Assembly: GCA_013368375.1 (NCBI GenBank)
Contig: JAACJP010000045.1
Location: 1-64,000 of the forward strand
DNA length: 64,000 nucleotides
Source of the DNA: Tricholomella constricta
Taxonomy: Eukaryota > Basidiomycota > Agaricomycetes > Agaricales > Lyophyllaceae
Direction: 5' to 3'
Below, piece after piece: positions 56,311-64,000 of this stretch. The first letter of the stretch is position 1. Every line of letters begins with the position of its first letter. Under the pieces are notes generated by a model that saw only the letters and a list, made by a program, of their open reading frames with translations, made no database searches and was not told where the DNA came from. The translations under genes and the position numbers were made by a program.

Positions 56311-58376
56311 ACTCGCCCCCCATCTGGTTTCCGCGGTTGACTCGGTTGACTTCGCTGAGCGGTTATGTTCCGCTCAAAGTAATCAGCCGTCTTCTGGGTG
56401 GCTTGGTGTGCTAAGCCCACCGCTAGGAACTCTTGGGCCGTGTTGATTTCGGGTGATAGCCCGTCATCGAATAATGCCTTCCGCATCTCACGCGGAAGTG
56501 TCTTGAGGAATTTCTCCAGGAACGTCCAATCGTCTGTTCTTGCTGCCATATTCATGGCATGGTCCACAAGGTCATCATATAAACCTTGTATTCCTTTGCT
56601 CGCCGAGTAAGTAACGGCATTAAAGTCGTTACGAGCATCTTGCATGGTTGAGGGTAGCACGAACCGGTCATACAATCCAAGTACGACGTCTTCAAACGTC
56701 CAGAACTGCTTCTCGCGGTTCACATGTATAACGTGGCGATTGTACCACTTTCGAGCTTCGCCATCGAGAAACTCGGATGTTATCAGAACGCGCTCTTGGT
56801 CGCGTTCTTCTCCTCCAAACTGGCTCACTGCCAGCATCACGACGAGGCTCGACAGCCATTCTTCAAGGTCGCCGAACTTTGCACTTCCACTATAAGTGCC
56901 TACGGACTTTGAGTCCGCACGCCGAGATTTCATCCCGTCCGGAAGCGACAGTCGTACCGACAAACGCTCGTGCATTAATTGATGCAATCGCTCATGCATC
57001 TTAGTTTTATGCTGCTCTCCGGCAGCATGTATTCCGTCCGCAATTGATTGACTCCGGCGGATCGGAGCAGGCATTGAATAGCCTCGAGTCTGAGCTCGAG
57101 GCTGCGCATATTCCGCGGGTTCACTTATTCGAACCCACATGTCTCGACGACCGTTAGCTATCGCTGTCGAATTATTCTTTTCGACGGCTTCCAATCCAGT
57201 TACTAACCCACCATCCGAACCTTGAGTTTGCGAGGCCCATTGCCTCGCCATCTCATCCACAGGCATATGTCCTTCAAAGACGACTCCTTGGTCGTCATAA
57301 TTCGTGAACTTGCTCCGTGATAGATCAGCATTTCTCAGACGCTGGTAAGCGATCCGGTTGTTCCACTCTTTCGCTAATGGAACACGGCCATCCTTAGCCT
57401 CCGGAGGTACTTGAATAGCTGGCACGCTTTCAGTGCCAGCTGGTTGCGAATTCGTGTCCTTACGCTCAGTGGGTGGGTCTAATGTAGACTCACTAACAGG
57501 GGCCCATCGGGAACCTTGTGGTTGCGCAAGGTGCTCTTCGCGAGTCATTCTTTCGTGTTTCGCTGCCGCGGCCCGACGACGATAATCGTCGTCAGATTCT
57601 CCTAACTGGCGCGCTTGATGCAGCGCAGATACTGCCATGGCAGCCTCATCAAGAGGCTGGTTCGATCCAGAGGCCACTGCTTGAGGGGTGAAAAGGTCAT
57701 CCCAACGACCTTTTCCTTTGTTGAGCGGAGCTTTCTTAGGTATAGGAGTCCCAGCGATCGAACTGACTGCTGAATTCAAAGTTCCCTTAGGGTACTTCTT
57801 CCTGTATTCCGTAACTACTACGGCCAGCGCTTCCAAGTATCGGTCGGCATACTCCTGTATGACCATTTCTCCAACGGACTGTGCTCCGGTTGATCGTAGA
57901 ACGAGCCTATCCGCTCGTTCCTCTAGTCGTCTTCGTCGATGTTCGCTAACAACATCGGTAGTGTCCCAGAATTGCTTCACTTTTAGCGCCAGCAATTCCC
58001 TATCGCTGGCTTCTTCTTCATTGGCCTCGGGGTCGGACAAGTCGTCTTCGTCCGACTCCATCTTGACTATGCTCAGGGTGGACGCCCCGAACGCTCTACT
58101 TGACAGACGGCTGTCTGGCCATCTGCTTCCTGCCGTGGGGCCAGGTCGATGTGACCTGGCCAATTCGTCGGCCAAGCTCCCCGGCACATTGGTGCTTGCT
58201 ATCGGCCGAGGTTCCTCCGATTCTAATCCTAGTGTATTCTGCGCTGGTGGACTTTGTCCACCAGCGACTGATCCGACTTCCACTGGTTGCAGTGGGAGTT
58301 GTGATGGAGGATGCGCTGTGAGCGCATCCTCGAGGACCGGGGTTCGGCTCTTTCCGGATGTGGGAGTTGGTGTCAT
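56094..58376 (-). CDS. Gypsy-2 Gag (760 codons)
   Basis: The N-terminal 450 residues are polar and low-complexity, with the MxDDLSDPEANEEE acidic segment near 105-125. The capsid domain lies at about 500-680: GDLEEWLSSLVVMLAV, GEARKWYNRHV, WTFEDVVLGLYDRFV, DFNAVTYSASKG and FLKTLPREMRKALFD, the retrotransposon Gag fold signature. The expected CCHC knuckle is not in this frame; it is in the +1 frame at the start of Pol. Gag therefore ends with about 55 residues that look like out-of-frame reading, which means either a +1 frameshift signal or a recent indel near 56270. Confidence 0.8.
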   Translation of the reverse strand: MTPTPTSGKSRTPVLEDALTAHPPSQLPLQPVEVGSVAGGQSPPAQNTLGLESEEPRPIASTNVPGSLADELARSHRPGPTAGSRWPDSRLSSRAFGASTLSIVKMESDEDDLSDPEANEEEASDRELLALKVKQFWDTTDVVSEHRRRRLEERADRLVLRSTGAQSVGEMVIQEYADRYLEALAVVVTEYRKKYPKGTLNSAVSSIAGTPIPKKAPLNKGKGRWDDLFTPQAVASGSNQPLDEAAMAVSALHQARQLGESDDDYRRRAAAAKHERMTREEHLAQPQGSRWAPVSESTLDPPTERKDTNSQPAGTESVPAIQVPPEAKDGRVPLAKEWNNRIAYQRLRNADLSRSKFTNYDDQGVVFEGHMPVDEMARQWASQTQGSDGGLVTGLEAVEKNNSTAIANGRRDMWVRISEPAEYAQPRAQTRGYSMPAPIRRSQSIADGIHAAGEQHKTKMHERLHQLMHERLSVRLSLPDGMKSRRADSKSVGTYSGSAKFGDLEEWLSSLVVMLAVSQFGGEERDQERVLITSEFLDGEARKWYNRHVIHVNREKQFWTFEDVVLGLYDRFVLPSTMQDARNDFNAVTYSASKGIQGLYDDLVDHAMNMAARTDDWTFLEKFLKTLPREMRKALFDDGLSPEINTAQEFLAVGLAHQATQKTADYFERNITAQRSQPSQPRKPDGGRVNTPQNNFNRPRRVFGALNEKTIRQASVSGSTGTWRAKAPRRKTSDEDGRSSALRSNQKPRSSQPPPGGSVL

Positions 58377-58484
58377 CGGGTCTGGATCTCGTGGGTTCTT
58401 TTGATGATGGGTGTTCTAAATGGAATGTGGTTCTGCGTAACGTCGTGGGTACGCAGCAATAGAAAGCAAGGTAGCTTGAAAAAA

Positions 58485-58705
58485 TGTAACGGGGTTACAA
58501 GATTGGGGACCTTGCTGTGCACGCTAGACGTAAGCTTGACAAGTCTGTCGATTGCTACGTATAGGTGTACAAGGTCTACTATTTAATTATGTAATGTAAA
58601 GGATTAAATAGGCAACACCGGAAGGTGTTGCCAAACAATAGCATAATCGTGTCGATAAGATACGATTAGATCAGATTAGTCGATAAGATAGTAAGCGCCC
58701 TTACA
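58485..58705 (-). repeat. 5' LTR of gypsy-2 copy 2 (221 bp)
   Basis: It has the same ends as the 3' LTR. The adjoining leader (58377-58484) does not show an obvious tRNA primer site or a long self-complementary segment. Confidence 0.93.
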
Positions 58706-58710
58706 AGTAC

Positions 58711-61209
58711 GTAGCCAGCAAGGAGCGCCAGATACAGAAGCTGGTGAAGGTGGTGAGGACGGACGGGGGAGGGGAGTTTGTGAATGAACTGTGGGACAGT
58801 TTTTGCCGAGAGAAGGGAATCACGCACGAAACAACCGCACCCTACTCGTCCGCGGCCAATGGGGTAGCAGAACGAGCAAACCGAACTATCCTCGACCGCG
58901 GAAGAAGCATGCTGTTCGAATTCGGCTTACCTGCGACATACTGGGGCGAGGCCATGGCGACAGCCGTCTACATCATGAACCTCACGCCATCCTCCCGCCA
59001 CCCAGGGACTACCCCCCACGAGATCGCGACCAAGATAAAACCAGACGTGTCTTACCTTCGCCCATTCGGCTGCACAGCATACGCCCACGTCCCAAAGGAG
59101 CAAGGCGGAAGCAAACTCGATCGACGGTCCATCAAATGCACCCTGATCGGGTACTTCGGACCGGGCGACTATAAACTCCTCGATCGATCAAACGGAGGCA
59201 TAATCAGGTCCCGTGACGTAATCTTTGAGGAAGGAAGGGTGAACCGTACCCTCGAGCCGCAGACAGCCCCAGCAGAGGAACAGGACGACCTGCTACCACA
59301 GTACCCACCAATCCCCAACCTACCAGAGGATGTCCCACTACCCCCAGACAGCGATGATGAGGACACCGACGATGCAGAGCCGGAAGCACCACCCATGCCA
59401 CGTCGCGGAACACGAGTGATCACACCATCAGCAGCAGCGGTAGCGGCCGCGGAGTCCGAGAATGACGTGAGGGATGCTGCCACTCGCAAGCTGGACTGGG
59501 CATGGGAAAACAAACGGTCGACAAACACCGCGCTACTGACCACCGCGGCCAACTCTGAACCGAGCTGGGTTCCACGTTCATACTCTGAGGCGATGACTCG
59601 CCCGGACCTCTGGAAAGCACCGATGGACGAGGAGATGGCTCGGATGGCCGAGCGGGAAGTATGGACGCTGGTGCCCAGGCCGGAGGGGGCGAGGACGATG
59701 AAGAATCGCTGGACCTTCGCCGTCAAGTACGACGAGGACGGCCACCCAGTTAAACGCAAGGCGCGCCTAGTAGCTAAAGGTTTCACACAGATCCCCGGGG
59801 TGGATTACTTCGGATCATACGCATCGGTAGTGCGATACGAATCACTCCGGATCAACCTGGCGATAGGCGCCGTGCTCGACATGGAAATTTGGCAAGTGGA
59901 CTACACCAGCGCCTATCTCAACTCCCTGAACCAAGTTCCTGTTCTCATGGAACAGCCGGAGGGATACGAGAAGAGCCTGATGGAGGTTTACGAGATGCGA
60001 GTGGCAGAGGGACAGAGGGTCAGTGGCAGCATAGAGGGAGAGGATAGCGATGACGTGAAAGGAATCGTGGCGCTCGTGGACAAAGCAATCTACGGCACCA
60101 TGGACGGCGCCCACAACTGGTGGAAGACCTTAGACACCGAGATGACGAAACTCGGCTACACCAAGTCGAGGGCCGACCAATCAGTCCGTTGGAGGAAACA
60201 GGGGAGTGAGACTACCATCACCTGCACCTACACAGACGACGTGACGGGTATTTCCTCCACGGCCACAGGCGCAGCCATCGCTAAAAGGGAACTGGGGGGG
60301 AAGTACGAGGTGAAGGACTTGGGAGACATCAAAATGGTACTGGGGATTCGAGTCGGGCGGGATCGCGACGCGCGCACACTCACGCTCGACCAAGAAGAGT
60401 ACCTCAAGAGAGTCCTTGACCGCCACGGGATGAGCGAATGCATACCGAAGTATACCCCACTCCCGACTGGCACCACCCTCACGCGCGGACAAGCCCCAGC
60501 CCCAGAAACCGACGACGACAAGGCTTTCATGCGAGACAAACCATATCGCGAAGCCCTCGGCGCCATCATGTATGCACAGGTAGCAACGCGCCCCGACCTA
60601 TCCTTCGCAGTAGCCTCTCTCAGCCGTTTTAGCGCGAATCCCGGACGCGCGCACTGGGAGGCACTGATGCATGTTCTCAGGTACATAAAGGCAACTCTAC
60701 ACTACAGGATCAGATACGGGGGGAAGAACGCTAGCGTCGTTCCCCACGGATATGTCGACTCTGACTACGCTGCGGACCCGGACAGCAGAAAGTCCGTAAC
60801 CGGTATGGTGTTCATCCAAGCGGGCGGACCCACAGCATGGAGCGCAAGGTTCCAGGAGACGGTTGCCACATCGACAACCGAGGCCGAGTACATGTCCATC
60901 GCGCGCGCAGCGCAACAGCTTATGTGGATGTACTCATCGCTCTCTGAGACCGGCCTACCACAACCCCGCCCGGCGCTGCTATACGCAGGTAACAACGGCG
61001 CCATCGCCCTCACGGAGAACACCAAGGGGAACGCACGGGTCAAACACATCGACGTGCGACACCACTATATTCGCGAGCGCGTCGAAGAAGGCGACATCAC
61101 GGTAGTCTTCGTGCCCAGCACCGAGAATCTCGCAGACCTCCTCACCAAGCTCCTCCCGCGCCCCGCGCACCACCAGATATGCGTCGCGCTTCGATTATGC
61201 GAGGAGTAA
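58711..61209 (+). CDS. Copia Pol, 3' part: integrase, RT, RNase H
   Basis: This continues the integrase frame exactly after removal of gypsy-2 and one AGTAC. Integrase has VRTDGGGEF (Asp) and SSAANGVAERANRTI (Glu), then FGCTAYAHVPK and an acidic linker. RT (about 59620-60290) has WTLVPRPEGAR, RWTFAVKYDEDG, KGFTQIPGVDY, VDYTSAYLNS and catalytic TYTDDVTG. RNase H (60740-61200) has VDSDYAADPDSRKS, TTEAEYMSI and KHIDVRHHYIRE. The block usually reading DN before GAI reads AGNNGAIAL, so a catalytic Asp appears replaced by Gly. The frame runs to TAA at 61209, 27 bp before the LTR. Any protein would need the part at 46057-47708. Confidence 0.88.
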   Translation, partial: VASKERQIQKLVKVVRTDGGGEFVNELWDSFCREKGITHETTAPYSSAANGVAERANRTILDRGRSMLFEFGLPATYWGEAMATAVYIMNLTPSSRHPGTTPHEIATKIKPDVSYLRPFGCTAYAHVPKEQGGSKLDRRSIKCTLIGYFGPGDYKLLDRSNGGIIRSRDVIFEEGRVNRTLEPQTAPAEEQDDLLPQYPPIPNLPEDVPLPPDSDDEDTDDAEPEAPPMPRRGTRVITPSAAAVAAAESENDVRDAATRKLDWAWENKRSTNTALLTTAANSEPSWVPRSYSEAMTRPDLWKAPMDEEMARMAEREVWTLVPRPEGARTMKNRWTFAVKYDEDGHPVKRKARLVAKGFTQIPGVDYFGSYASVVRYESLRINLAIGAVLDMEIWQVDYTSAYLNSLNQVPVLMEQPEGYEKSLMEVYEMRVAEGQRVSGSIEGEDSDDVKGIVALVDKAIYGTMDGAHNWWKTLDTEMTKLGYTKSRADQSVRWRKQGSETTITCTYTDDVTGISSTATGAAIAKRELGGKYEVKDLGDIKMVLGIRVGRDRDARTLTLDQEEYLKRVLDRHGMSECIPKYTPLPTGTTLTRGQAPAPETDDDKAFMRDKPYREALGAIMYAQVATRPDLSFAVASLSRFSANPGRAHWEALMHVLRYIKATLHYRIRYGGKNASVVPHGYVDSDYAADPDSRKSVTGMVFIQAGGPTAWSARFQETVATSTTEAEYMSIARAAQQLMWMYSSLSETGLPQPRPALLYAGNNGAIALTENTKGNARVKHIDVRHHYIRERVEEGDITVVFVPSTENLADLLTKLLPRPAHHQICVALRLCEE

Positions 61210-61236
61210 TTGGGGAGTTGCGCGAGTCAGGGGGAG

Positions 61237-61548
61237 TGTTGTTGAACGGATTGACTCGCGCTAATTGACGCGCCGGAACACGTGACGGCGCGCGCCCCGA
61301 TCGCAGAATGGGATGGAAAGGGATGGAACACGCGGAGGCAAATGTGGTACTGTACAGTACCACAGAGAGGAGAGCCTCGCAACCGGACAGATACCTCAGT
61401 CGTTTCCCCGATAACCGACTGAGGTATGTGTGCCGTTTTAATCACAATCGGCCAATTTACTTACGACTTATATTAGCTATACTTTACAACAGGTACTTAC
61501 TAATAGAAGTCGTTTCCCCGATAACCGACTGAGCTATACTTTACAACA
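61237..61548 (+). repeat. 3' LTR of the copia element (312 bp)
   Basis: It runs TGTTGTTGAACGG to TTTACAACA, followed by AGGTA (61549-61553), matching the duplication left of the 5' LTR. Confidence 0.93.
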
Positions 61549-61964
61549 AGGTATATACAGGAGCTCCGTGTCCACGCAGCTTGCGCTCGTGCTCTCCATT
61601 TTTCTGGCTTCCAATATCATGTCGCAATGTTACTATCCCAAGCACTTGAATAATGTTGGCGTCGGCACAGTGTGCTAGGTCCAGCCCATTCGTCGTACGA
61701 CAAAATTTACGATTATTTACTATATATTAAACGCGAATTGAATTTTGCTTGACAAACTTGAAACCTATGTGCGATTCCGAACCTGAAACCAGCGAAGAAG
61801 GTCTGCATTGCAACGCTAGTACATGTAATTCTCCGTCCGACACTCACTTGATTATCCAGTTGTTCACTAGTCCAAGGGGAATGTGTATCGAGAAGAAGAA
61901 ACATCTTTGAGAGGAGGTCTTCAGTCGGCTTTCCAAACTATTGAGGTCAGTGTTTTGAAAGCAA

Positions 61965-62214
61965 TACAGCCGTTTTCATAACGATAGACCCCTTCGAGTT
62001 TCGGTAGGATAGTTGTTTGGTTGATCGAAGTGCAATGCCGGCCTTGCCGGAAACGTAACCCTTGCTAAAATTTGACAGACAAGGAAAGCGGGAGGCGGGT
62101 TGTCGAGCACAAATTGATAGGATTCTTGTTTTGAAGGTTCAGTAATCCTACAGATCAACCAAACAATTATCCTACCAAAAGTCGAAGGGGTCTATCGTTA
62201 TGAAAACGGCTGTA
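61965..62214. mobile_element. Mariner-type MITE (246 bp, TA duplication)
   Basis: The element is 61967-62212, flanked by TA on both sides. Terminal inverted repeats of 60 bp begin CAGCCGTTTTCATAACGATA and have three mismatches. The interior (about 125 bp) encodes nothing. The rest of 61554-62786 holds no recognised gene. Confidence 0.88.
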
Positions 62215-62786
62215 AGACGTTGGGTGTCCGTGTCATTGGTGAGGCGTCAAAGTGAAAGTAGGTTGTTTCTAGCGTCAGCAGCAGCAACTTCGCTGAAGTG
62301 GTGTGGACGTCCGAGAATAGGCGGCCCGAACCAGTAAGCCAATGTATTTCCTCAAGTTCAATTTTTAGCAATGAAATGTATAATATATTATTCAAAACAC
62401 TGCTAAATAGTCTGCTGTTCTAGTCCCTCGTCTCCCCAAGAGTCCGAGATAGGACGAGCAGAGCTGACACCCAAATGCTTCTCTAGCAGACACCGAGAGA
62501 CATGCTGTGACCTAAGGACCTGGGCATATGGCTGCTGTCGTGTATCGTTCCAAGAACCAGCAGCACCTTCAAGGCGTCCCCTCTGAATTGGAAAGAATGG
62601 AGGGCAAGGACTTGCCGGAATGTGTCACCACGAGAACCAGAGTGAATGAGCCAAGCTTTAGTCAACGGAGCGACCAAACTTTCTTATCGGGGGCCGCAAT
62701 AAGCACTCCGGCACGACATCCACCTACGTTTCAGTCCTAGAGCACCAAAAATAGTTGAGTAGAGGTGTCACTATTGTGAGCAAAAT

Positions 62787-64000
62787 TCATACATCCACCT
62801 CGACATCCATGGGTGTACCTGAGCTGGATAATGCAACCGCAGGGTTACTATTTTCTTTATCCTTGTCCTTGTCCACCGCTTTTCCCCTCCCACGCCCCCT
62901 TCCCCTTCCTCTGCCTCGGCCCCTCCGCGTGGGTGGTACAATCGCCTCCTCCGTTTCTTCATCACCCTCCTCGCGTAGTACAGTGGGCGTAGCAGTCCCC
63001 CGACCCCTGCCACGCCCTCGACCACGCCTGCCCCCGCGCCGGCGAGGAGTCGATGTCCCTCTCCCCCGCACAGTAGGAGTAGAAGGCGTCTCGTCCTCAT
63101 CACGATCGACATCATTGTCCCCCTCAAAATACTCGTTCCGCGCCCTACTCGAATCTCTCCTCGTCTCCCCCGCCTTGCCTGTCCCCTTCGCTTCCTCATC
63201 CCTCTCCTCCGCGTTGCGCTCCTCGTCGCCCATCAACCCCAACAGGTCGGGCGGAATCTCCTGCATCGCGACGCTCGGGGCGCCCTGAAGATATCGCAGT
63301 TTGTTTCGAATGCTGATTGTTATCCGTTGCAACGACGCAGGCGAGTTCAAGTTGTCGACCTTCCCAGTGAGCGGAGGATGTAGCTTCCAGTTGGAGTCCT
63401 CGAAAAAAGAGTCGTACACCGTCGCGGGGAGCTCGTCGGGGATCGTCGCGCCTACAAGCACGGCAGTCTCGTACGTCCAACATCGGCTGACGTTTTTGAT
63501 GGTGTAGCCTCCACCGCCGAGTACGAGGAGAGGGACGTTGTATTTTCGCACGAAGTTGACGCATTCGCCGTGCGCAGCGATGGAGAGGTTGAAGGCTCCG
63601 AGGCGGTCGCACCCTAGGGAGTCGGCACCGCACTGGAGAACGATAGAAGAGGGGCGGAAGGCGGTGACGGTGTCGTCGATAACTGTCTTGAATATTGACA
63701 AGTACATATCGTCATCAATACCGTCCTGTAGAGGCACGTTCAGACAAAAGTGCTTTCCCGGACCGCTCCCATTGTCATCCAGTTTTCCGGTGCCTGGGAA
63801 GAAGTCGCCTGTGTATTTGTGGAAGGAGACAGTCATGACGCGATTGCTCTGGTAGAAGGCGAGTTCGACACCGTCGCCGTGGTGTATATCAATGTCGATG
63901 TATAGTACGCGGGGATGATATCTGTTGTGATTATGTTAATAAGAGGAATAAACGAACACTGCTGATACAGACCTGAGAAGCTCGAGAATTGCGAGTACAA
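62787..64000 (-). CDS. HOS2: Class I histone deacetylase, HOS2/HDAC3 type (partial, 5' end outside window)
   Basis: This zinc-dependent lysine deacetylase removes acetyl groups from histones in the nucleus, in yeast as part of the Set3 complex. Exons seen are 64000-63973 and 63921-62787, with a 51-bp GT-AG intron (63972-63922). [12 protein letters not shown] (about 63890-63857) carries the active-site His pair and Asp. [19 protein letters not shown] contains a zinc ligand and is the HOS2/HDAC3 version of this motif (RPD3 types have GGDSL). [14 protein letters not shown] holds the catalytic Tyr. The C-terminal tail of about 150 residues is acidic, then RG-rich with two [10 protein letters not shown] blocks, longer than in typical HDAC3. 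The N-terminal third lies beyond the window. It is intact as far as seen and is the only clear host gene. Confidence 0.88.

Larger units (their letters stand above)
47704..58710 (-). mobile_element. Gypsy-2 copy 2, full length, nested in copia
   Basis: The element is 47709-58705 (10,997 bp). LTRs of 221 bp lie at 47709-47929 (3' LTR) and 58485-58705 (5' LTR), with one difference seen. The target duplication is AGTAC at 47704-47708 and 58706-58710. The minus-strand order is Gag, Pol (protease, RT, RNase H, integrase with chromodomain) and a third ORF. A purine tract (AAAGGGGG) lies next to the 3' LTR at about 47930-47942. Pol carries several breaks although the LTRs are almost identical, so it may have been inserted from a defective RNA helped in trans. 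Confidence 0.93.
45632..61553 (+). mobile_element. Ty1/copia element with nested gypsy-2 insertion
   Basis: LTRs are 45637-45948 and 61237-61548 (312 bp each, only a few differences). The target duplication is AGGTA at 45632-45636 and 61549-61553. The 5' LTR is followed at once by GGTTATAGGCTC (45949-45960), one mismatch from the sequence complementary to the anticodon region of initiator tRNA-Met, the half-tRNA primer site known from Drosophila copia. A purine tract AGGGGGAG precedes the 3' LTR (61229-61236). Without the nested gypsy-2 (47709-58705 plus one 5-bp duplication) it would be about 4.9 kb, a normal copia length. Confidence 0.92.

Overview
The window looks like a transposon-dense stretch of a basidiomycete genome, probably Agaricomycetes. 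The signs are GT-AG introns of about 43-56 bp, a KDZ (Kyakuja-Dileera-Zisupton) transposase with a CxC2 cysteine cluster, chromodomain Ty3/gypsy elements, a tyrosine-recombinase retroelement and a HOS2/HDAC3-type histone deacetylase. The deacetylase, at the right edge, is the only clear host gene. Almost everything else is mobile DNA, much of it nested.

Left third (1-18 kb). A minus-strand Ty3/gypsy element (gypsy-1; Pol, Gag, 5' LTR) runs off the left edge and sits inside a GC-rich palindromic repeat array (3.2-4.15 kb). That array sits inside a decayed plus-strand gypsy (gypsy-2 copy 1, 4.15-10.2 kb) whose 3'UTR+LTR end is tandemly duplicated. A copia integrase remnant, two solo LTRs of the gypsy-1 family (11.3 and 14.0 kb), a minisatellite block and a decayed YR-type retroelement (13.6-17.5 kb) follow.

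Middle (18-45 kb). There is a two-gene minus-strand KDZ cassette (18.2-25.4 kb) whose transposase is split by a 300-bp element with palindromic ends. Next is a well-preserved tyrosine-recombinase retroelement with intact Gag, RT-RNaseH and YR frames (25.5-31.4 kb). A copia RT fragment comes next, then an LTR split by a second copy of the palindromic array, decayed gypsy Gag pieces, a solo LTR, a large inverted pair of about 170-bp tandem repeats (39.8-42.1 kb) and a multi-exon hAT pseudogene.

Right third (45.6-64 kb). A copia element with 312-bp LTRs and TSD AGGTA is split by a full-length gypsy-2 copy (47,709-58,705; 221-bp LTRs, TSD AGTAC). Gypsy-2 carries a 1005-codon third ORF after integrase, with no env features. 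A mariner-type MITE and the histone deacetylase gene close the window.

The most informative points are: (i) gypsy-1 has a 12-nt self-complementarity between LTR and primer-binding site plus a GGGTTTT slippery heptamer, which suggests Tf1/sushi-like self-priming and -1 frameshifting; (ii) the third ORF of gypsy-2 is conserved between two copies; (iii) the YR retroelement Gag has a triple zinc module; (iv) a non-coding palindromic repeat element has a right terminus that can be fixed to the base at two loci by homology of the disrupted flanks. All assignments were made by reading the sequence; no database search was run.
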